DNA of 44,151 nucleotides from a bacterium (lineage in GTDB: Bacteria; Patescibacteriota; Microgenomatia; UBA1406; GWC2-37-13): the NCBI GenBank assembly GCA_030647255.1, contig JAUSJK010000053.1:1-44151 (forward strand), written 5' to 3'. The notes under the pieces are model-generated. The model did not search any database, had not been told where the DNA came from, and saw nothing but the letters and a program-made list of their open reading frames with translations. The first letter of the stretch is position 1, and each line of letters starts with the position of its first letter. Positions 40,302-44,151 of the stretch are shown piece by piece. The position numbers were made by a program, and so were the translations under genes.

Positions 40302-40728
40302 AATTTTTCCTAGAATAATGTAAATCGTATAAAATCGGCGAACCAATCGAAATAAGTCTATCTTTCACCTATTAGGATAGGTACTTACAAGTATACAGAC
40401 TCCAAAAGCGTTAAATGTTAAGGCTTAATTCGAAGCCAAAACTGGAATCATCGTCCGGGGCAAGTGCGTAAAGATTAAGCGAAAAAAACTACAATGAAGC
40501 AAATGAAATTTTAAAAAAAGTTATATCCTTCTGCGGTGATATACTATCACAAGTCCGAACATCGTTCGGTAGGCTACTCATTTTTTATGGCCAAAAGTTC
40601 ACTCGCTGCTTATAGCCATTCACGACAATATATTCAACCTCCGAGGTTGAAAAGAATCATACGTAAGGTGTCCACTAAATAATCTACATACCATTGCTGA
40701 TTGATTAAAAATTGAGTACATTATGCGT
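40302..40728. other. non-coding spacer rich in small palindromes
   Basis: No gene is recognised. Palindromes: ACCTAT/ATAGGT (about 40367-40382), GGCTT/AAGCC (about 40421-40436), CCGAAC ATC GTTCGG (about 40556-40570) and the perfect TTCAACCTC C GAGGTTGAA (about 40632-40650). A weak TTGATT stretch precedes the TACATT box of the next gene. Confidence 0.5.
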
Positions 40729-41109
40729 ATGCAGTGGTATGGATTATTAATACTTCCAATTATTCCAGTATTTTTTGCGTATCTGGAATTAGGAGGCAAC
40801 TGGTTTGGTTTGAGATTGTTGGAGAAGGGGATAAGTCCATGGAGTATACTTGGCACAGTTCTTTTTTCAGTCGCTTACTCACTTGTATCCGCATTCGTGG
40901 CTTTACGGATGAAATTTGATCTCGGACTTCTTATGGTCAGCTATGGCTTTGGATTTAGCATGATTGCGATCTTTCTACGTTTGGAATTAGGAAAATTACC
41001 AGCTTTTTCCGGTGAATTAATTAAAACCCACCCTTCCTTATGGCTTGTAGGAGTCGTTGCTTTCCTTGGGTTTGCACTAAGCTCCTACATTTTAATTACT
41101 GGTAAATAA
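40729..41109 (+). CDS. small integral membrane protein
   Basis: 126 aa, four predicted membrane segments of about 20 residues each (starting MQWYGLLILPIIPVFFAYLE and ending GFALSSYILITG). Layout and length recall small EamA/DMT-like or SMR-like proteins, but no diagnostic residue is recognised, so the function is open. TACATT (40717-40722) is 6 nt before this ATG; the earlier ATG (40723) directly abuts the box and is less likely. Followed by a strong bidirectional terminator. Confidence 0.65.
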   Translation: MQWYGLLILPIIPVFFAYLELGGNWFGLRLLEKGISPWSILGTVLFSVAYSLVSAFVALRMKFDLGLLMVSYGFGFSMIAIFLRLELGKLPAFSGELIKTHPSLWLVGVVAFLGFALSSYILITGK

Positions 41110-41143
41110 ATTGAGACCGAGCCACCCGATCACCCATAAAAAA

Positions 41144-41167
41144 AGACCGTTTTCACGGTCTCTTTTT
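41144..41167. terminator. bidirectional intrinsic terminator
   Basis: AGACCGT TTTC ACGGTCT, then CTTTTT on the plus strand and a seven-T run on the minus strand. It lies between the convergent genes 40729-41109 and 41204-41434. Confidence 0.88.
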
Positions 41168-41203
41168 ATATTTAAATCACCTAAAATTATTTACTTATGT
41201 GGA

Positions 41204-41434
41204 TTACTGATTAGGTTTAGCATTTTTTGGAAGTACAGTCAGATTAGCTTCGTCTGGTTTTTCACCACTTTTTATACCAGCACCTTGCACCACGGGCATT
41301 TCAGCTGCTTGAATAGCTTTTGCTACGACTACAGCTGTTTTGCCAACTAAACCACCTTCTTTCCTAACTTTTACCATATCTTCTTCAGATAATCCTCGTA
41401 CAACTTCAATAATTTTTGCTTTATTTTCAGGCAT
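41204..41434 (-). CDS. hypothetical small protein
   Basis: 76 aa from MPENKAKI. The first 50 residues look like a small helical domain (IIEVVRGLSEEDMVKVRKEGGLVGKTAVVVAKAIQAAE); the tail is Gly/Pro/Lys-rich and disordered. No known family. TATCAT (41441-41446) is 6 nt before the ATG at 41434, which decides this start over the in-frame ATG at 41458. Confidence 0.55.
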   Translation of the reverse strand: MPENKAKIIEVVRGLSEEDMVKVRKEGGLVGKTAVVVAKAIQAAEMPVVQGAGIKSGEKPDEANLTVLPKNAKPNQ

Positions 41435-41559
41435 ATATGTATGATAAATTGGTAACAAATATAACTCACTTCCCAGAAGTATTAAAGGCTACTATTCCCA
41501 TTATATTCGAACAATATTTTCTTATATGTTTCAACCATTATTAGTTTCGTAATTCAAGT

Positions 41560-43389
41560 TCAATAACTATTTCTATTGAACAAGTTCAATACCCAACGTT
41601 TCACATTTTCTAAAAATGGTCGCTTGTTGGCACTTTGAATGACGAAGGAGGAAAGATTAGATAGTGTCCATTTCTCTCCGTTACACCCGACTCTTTTAAC
41701 CGCCCAATAATACAATCCTTCTGGCATATTTTTTGGTAACTTAAAGGTTAAAGCGTCCTCTTGTGATGATTTAACATTTATTGAATAAACATGCGTCGAC
41801 TCATTTACCGATACAGGAACCTGATTGGTATCCCAAAGTACTACTTCCATTTTTGTTGCGTTATCTTTTTTATTCAACACATTCCATTCAAACAGTAAAG
41901 GATCTACTGACTCATTAGGTAGTGCTGAGAACACTTCAGAAACCATGCATCTATTAACTATTTTATTCTCGTTCAAAATCGCCTTAAGCTGGGGAATCGC
42001 AGCAGTATTTAAAATATCTGTCTCGTTATAAATATCAATCACTTTTGGAACATCAACAGGCGATCTCAATGTATTATAAAGAGCATCGTGCCAGTTTTTA
42101 TCATCACGTACAAGTGGTGCAAATTCCGGAACCGCCCAACCGGGATAACCGTTTTTTTTTAGGGACATTGATAATAGAGAGAAATTTAATGGATTATTCG
42201 CAATTCCATAGGCACTCTGTCCAGGCCGGGAATAAAGTGTGATCGACGAACCAAATCCATTTACATAATCTATATCGCTTTTATCTTTTTCGTTCCAAAC
42301 ATGAGAGTAAATGCGCTGTTTTGGTATTCCGTAATCATGCGCAATTTTTGCTAAACCGTTGAAGTAATTAAAAAGTATCTTTTCTCTCTTTTGACGAAGT
42401 TCTGCTGAATTCCAGTTAGCATCCTTTCCACATAATGGGTTGTTTTGTGGACAAAAAGTGTCTTGGAGTGCCCGATAGCCATATGCCTTTATTTCATTCT
42501 TTTTCGGATTAATTGATCCATATAAACTGACTTCTGTACCAATCGATATACCGGCAAATAAATACTGTTTACCCTGTTTATCCCATCGATTTAAAACAGC
42601 AGAAATAGTATCTACTAAAGAAGTATATCGTTGTGTTTGTAATTTATTAAACGAAATAGACGAGTTATTATGATTGACAATATTAGGTGGTGGAGCGACA
42701 AGAATATCGCCTCCTCCCCAGTTACGGGTTGATATTTTCATGGGAGTTTCCCAATCTTCCCAATCAACATTCCATTTATTTTCAGGATTATATCCTTTGA
42801 TAAATCTCTGCCGAAATAGTGGATCACGCAATTTCTCAAACTTGCAACGATAGATCACTTTGTCATCTTTCTTGTCATCAACCTCACTAAATTCATTGTT
42901 TTTACAACCGGGTGTTTGGTTCCCATCATAGTCCCAATAGTTCCATATCTCAGGTAATTCATCCCACCACTGAAAACCATTTAAAGGTATAAAAATTGGA
43001 AAATTTTCTTCTTCGCTCAGTTCCATCATTCGTTTCATTCGGATGGTATACAGTGAGGAGTCAGATGGTTTATCAAGCGGATAGTTAGTATATTCCATTA
43101 GAGTACTCCAAGCAAGTATGTATTGTGATTGAGTAGGGTTGTAATTAAGAATATTCTTGATATTTCTAAGCCTGAGTTTTGCCAATGGTTTAATATTCTT
43201 TTGCCAAATATCTTCGTGAGCCGCCCAATCTAGATTGTGAAAGGAATCTGAGAAGTTAATGACAATGAATATTGGATCGTTTGTAATTTCTACCGCTTTT
43301 AAAGAAGATGTACTTGAAAATAAAAATAGAAAAATAAAAAATAAAGTATAAAAAAGAATTCTAAACTTATTCACAAAGAAGGTCTCCAT
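41560..43389 (-). CDS. secreted clan GH-A-like glycoside hydrolase
   Basis: 609 aa from METFF. N-terminal signal or anchor (KFRILFYTLFFIFLFLFSSTSS), then a large TIM-barrel-like domain with many Trp and Asn, and a C-terminal beta domain (from about 480). Two Glu at barrel-strand ends, in ISIGTE (E286) and in AVPEF (E422), are placed like the acid/base and nucleophile of clan GH-A enzymes. The exact family is not recognised. Exported, possibly surface-bound. Two earlier in-frame starts exist (43476, 43398); TACAAT (43397-43402) is 7 nt before 43389 and supports this one. Confidence 0.65.
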   Translation of the reverse strand: METFFVNKFRILFYTLFFIFLFLFSSTSSLKAVEITNDPIFIVINFSDSFHNLDWAAHEDIWQKNIKPLAKLRLRNIKNILNYNPTQSQYILAWSTLMEYTNYPLDKPSDSSLYTIRMKRMMELSEEENFPIFIPLNGFQWWDELPEIWNYWDYDGNQTPGCKNNEFSEVDDKKDDKVIYRCKFEKLRDPLFRQRFIKGYNPENKWNVDWEDWETPMKISTRNWGGGDILVAPPPNIVNHNNSSISFNKLQTQRYTSLVDTISAVLNRWDKQGKQYLFAGISIGTEVSLYGSINPKKNEIKAYGYRALQDTFCPQNNPLCGKDANWNSAELRQKREKILFNYFNGLAKIAHDYGIPKQRIYSHVWNEKDKSDIDYVNGFGSSITLYSRPGQSAYGIANNPLNFSLLSMSLKKNGYPGWAVPEFAPLVRDDKNWHDALYNTLRSPVDVPKVIDIYNETDILNTAAIPQLKAILNENKIVNRCMVSEVFSALPNESVDPLLFEWNVLNKKDNATKMEVVLWDTNQVPVSVNESTHVYSINVKSSQEDALTFKLPKNMPEGLYYWAVKRVGCNGEKWTLSNLSSFVIQSANKRPFLENVKRWVLNLFNRNSY

Positions 43390-43524
43390 GACAATCATTG
43401 TAGCATTTATTATATAAATGGGTTCGAAATCTAACTGCATCAAGGAAGTCTCGTTCTCTCTTTGCAACGCCGACAACTATGGAGAGGTGATAATCTATAA
43501 CGTCAATATACAACATGAGTAGAG

Positions 43525-44022
43525 TTACTTCATTTTTCTTAAGGATTTAAGTACTTCAGCTATTTGAGTTAAATAGTCGATTCCTTTTTTTTGAAAATGT
43601 GATTGGGAAATTTGAGAGTTTAACGGAACAAGAGCTTCGACTCTCAAAAACTGTAAGTTAGCACATAATTCTTGTGAAGCAAGAGCTAATTCGTAAAGCT
43701 TTCCTCCTCTTAATAATTCTTCAACTGCTTCTTTGTTTCCTGGTTCTGGGTGAATATCCACTCCAACAATGCGCGAAGAAAAGAAATATAGTTGTTTTTC
43801 CCATCCGCCTAGATACTCACGTGTTGGTTGATTAGGAGAGCTTATCGCAGTGGCATCTAAAAGATGTATCGGATCAAAAAGTAAAAGTTGATTTGTTTTT
43901 AAAGATTCTTCTAAAACTTGAACGGCTGTCGATTTATGAGGTTGAAATTGGCTTTGAAGATGAATATGGGTTCGATCTGGAAAACGAGTACTAAAGTTGA
44001 TTGATCCATAATCGAATTGCAA
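43525..44022 (-). CDS. hypothetical protein
   Basis: 165 aa read from TTG; no ATG or GTG exists in the open frame before it (in-frame stop near 44071), so the start is uncertain. No known family. It contains a short HIHLQSQFQPH segment and a helical C-terminus ending in basic residues. No signal peptide. It follows the terminator of the partial gene at the window edge and is on the same strand. Confidence 0.5.
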   Translation of the reverse strand: MQFDYGSINFSTRFPDRTHIHLQSQFQPHKSTAVQVLEESLKTNQLLLFDPIHLLDATAISSPNQPTREYLGGWEKQLYFFSSRIVGVDIHPEPGNKEAVEELLRGGKLYELALASQELCANLQFLRVEALVPLNSQISQSHFQKKGIDYLTQIAEVLKSLRKMK

Positions 44023-44046
44023 GGTGAAAAATGTTACCGAGGGTAA

Positions 44047-44072
44047 AAATCTGTAAGGACGTTGACAGATTT
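44047..44072 (-). terminator. terminator after the partial gene at the window end
   Basis: AAATCTGT/ACAGATTT, 8 bp with a 10-nt loop, followed on the minus strand by T residues. It starts 8 nt after the stop codon at 44080. Confidence 0.6.
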
Positions 44073-44079
44073 AAAAATG

Positions 44080-44151
44080 TTACCCAAGTAACTTTTTGAT
44101 TTTCTGTAATTTCTTCTCCATCGAGCGCTGTAACTCCGCCGGATTTAAAGA
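44080..44151 (-). CDS. partial CDS, C-terminal end only
   Basis: The last 23 codons of a minus-strand gene cut by the window edge: ...SLNPAELQRSMEKKLQKIKK... ending LLG and TAA. A charged amphipathic helix; the terminator right behind it supports a real gene end. The product cannot be named. Confidence 0.5.
   Translation of the reverse strand, partial: SLNPAELQRSMEKKLQKIKKLLG

Noticed and set aside
1-44151. CRISPR array or cas genes
   Set aside because: No regularly spaced direct repeats of 20-40 nt and no Cas-like proteins; the heptamer arrays have no spacers.

Overview
The window looks like a chromosomal segment from a Candidate Phyla Radiation (Patescibacteria) genome, most likely of the Microgenomates group. 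The partial 16S rRNA has the altered 1100-loop wording typical of that group (GTTCGTTCCGTGAGGAGTGCCC). The DNA is AT-rich, EF-Ts and DnaX are short forms, and many proteins have no recognisable family. The assignment rests on the 16S reading and general gene style, not on a database search.

Layout. 1-826 is the 3' half of 16S rRNA with an enlarged helix 26 and no 23S gene behind it. 972-4258 (minus) is a three-gene operon: a cytosolic PRC/MgtE_N/CBS sensor, an NRAMP-type transporter and a SAM-hydrolase-like enzyme. 4445-13946 holds tRNA-Ile, tRNA-Val and mostly lineage-specific genes, including a gluzincin-like protein, a membrane-anchored Clp-type double AAA+ ATPase and a GT87-like membrane glycosyltransferase. 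13998-19921 is a housekeeping run: tmk, Ig-like surface protein, galU, rpsB, tsf, frr, rseP, cmk-like. 19956-20804 is a REP/RAYT unit. 20851-24552 is a proline operon (proC, proS, DHH-like protein) headed by a T-box riboswitch. 24581-30453 carries rpsU, a truncated ybeY, dnaX, ybaB, prs, recR, RNase J and a DUF59 protein. 31032-32004 has a second RAYT with REP palindromes, tRNA-Pro(CGG), and a tandem duplication of its 3' part with two covarying hairpins. 32031-38111 has a lipase, Mn/Fe-SOD, rarA, cysS, murF and tRNA-His. 38319-44151 is accessory: HEPN/MNT pair, a GH10 enzyme, small membrane or unknown proteins, a secreted clan GH-A-like protein and a partial gene at the end.

Signals running through the window. 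(1) At least 16 transcription units have a -10 hexamer only 6-8 nt before the start codon, the signature of leaderless mRNAs, although the 16S anti-Shine-Dalgarno is intact and internal operon genes such as rpsU have Shine-Dalgarno sites. (2) Several intergenic spacers, one gene end and one gene interior contain arrays with a strict 7-nt period but different sequences. (3) Small palindromic elements (two REP families, a MITE-like cruciform in two copies) are common for so short a stretch.

The most interesting candidates for undescribed biology are the duplicated tRNA-Pro/hairpin array with compensatory changes, the heptamer arrays, the T-box whose proposed CCG specifier matches the tRNA-Pro(CGG) encoded 10 kb away, and the transporter operon that pairs an MgtE-type magnesium sensor with an NRAMP-like carrier.
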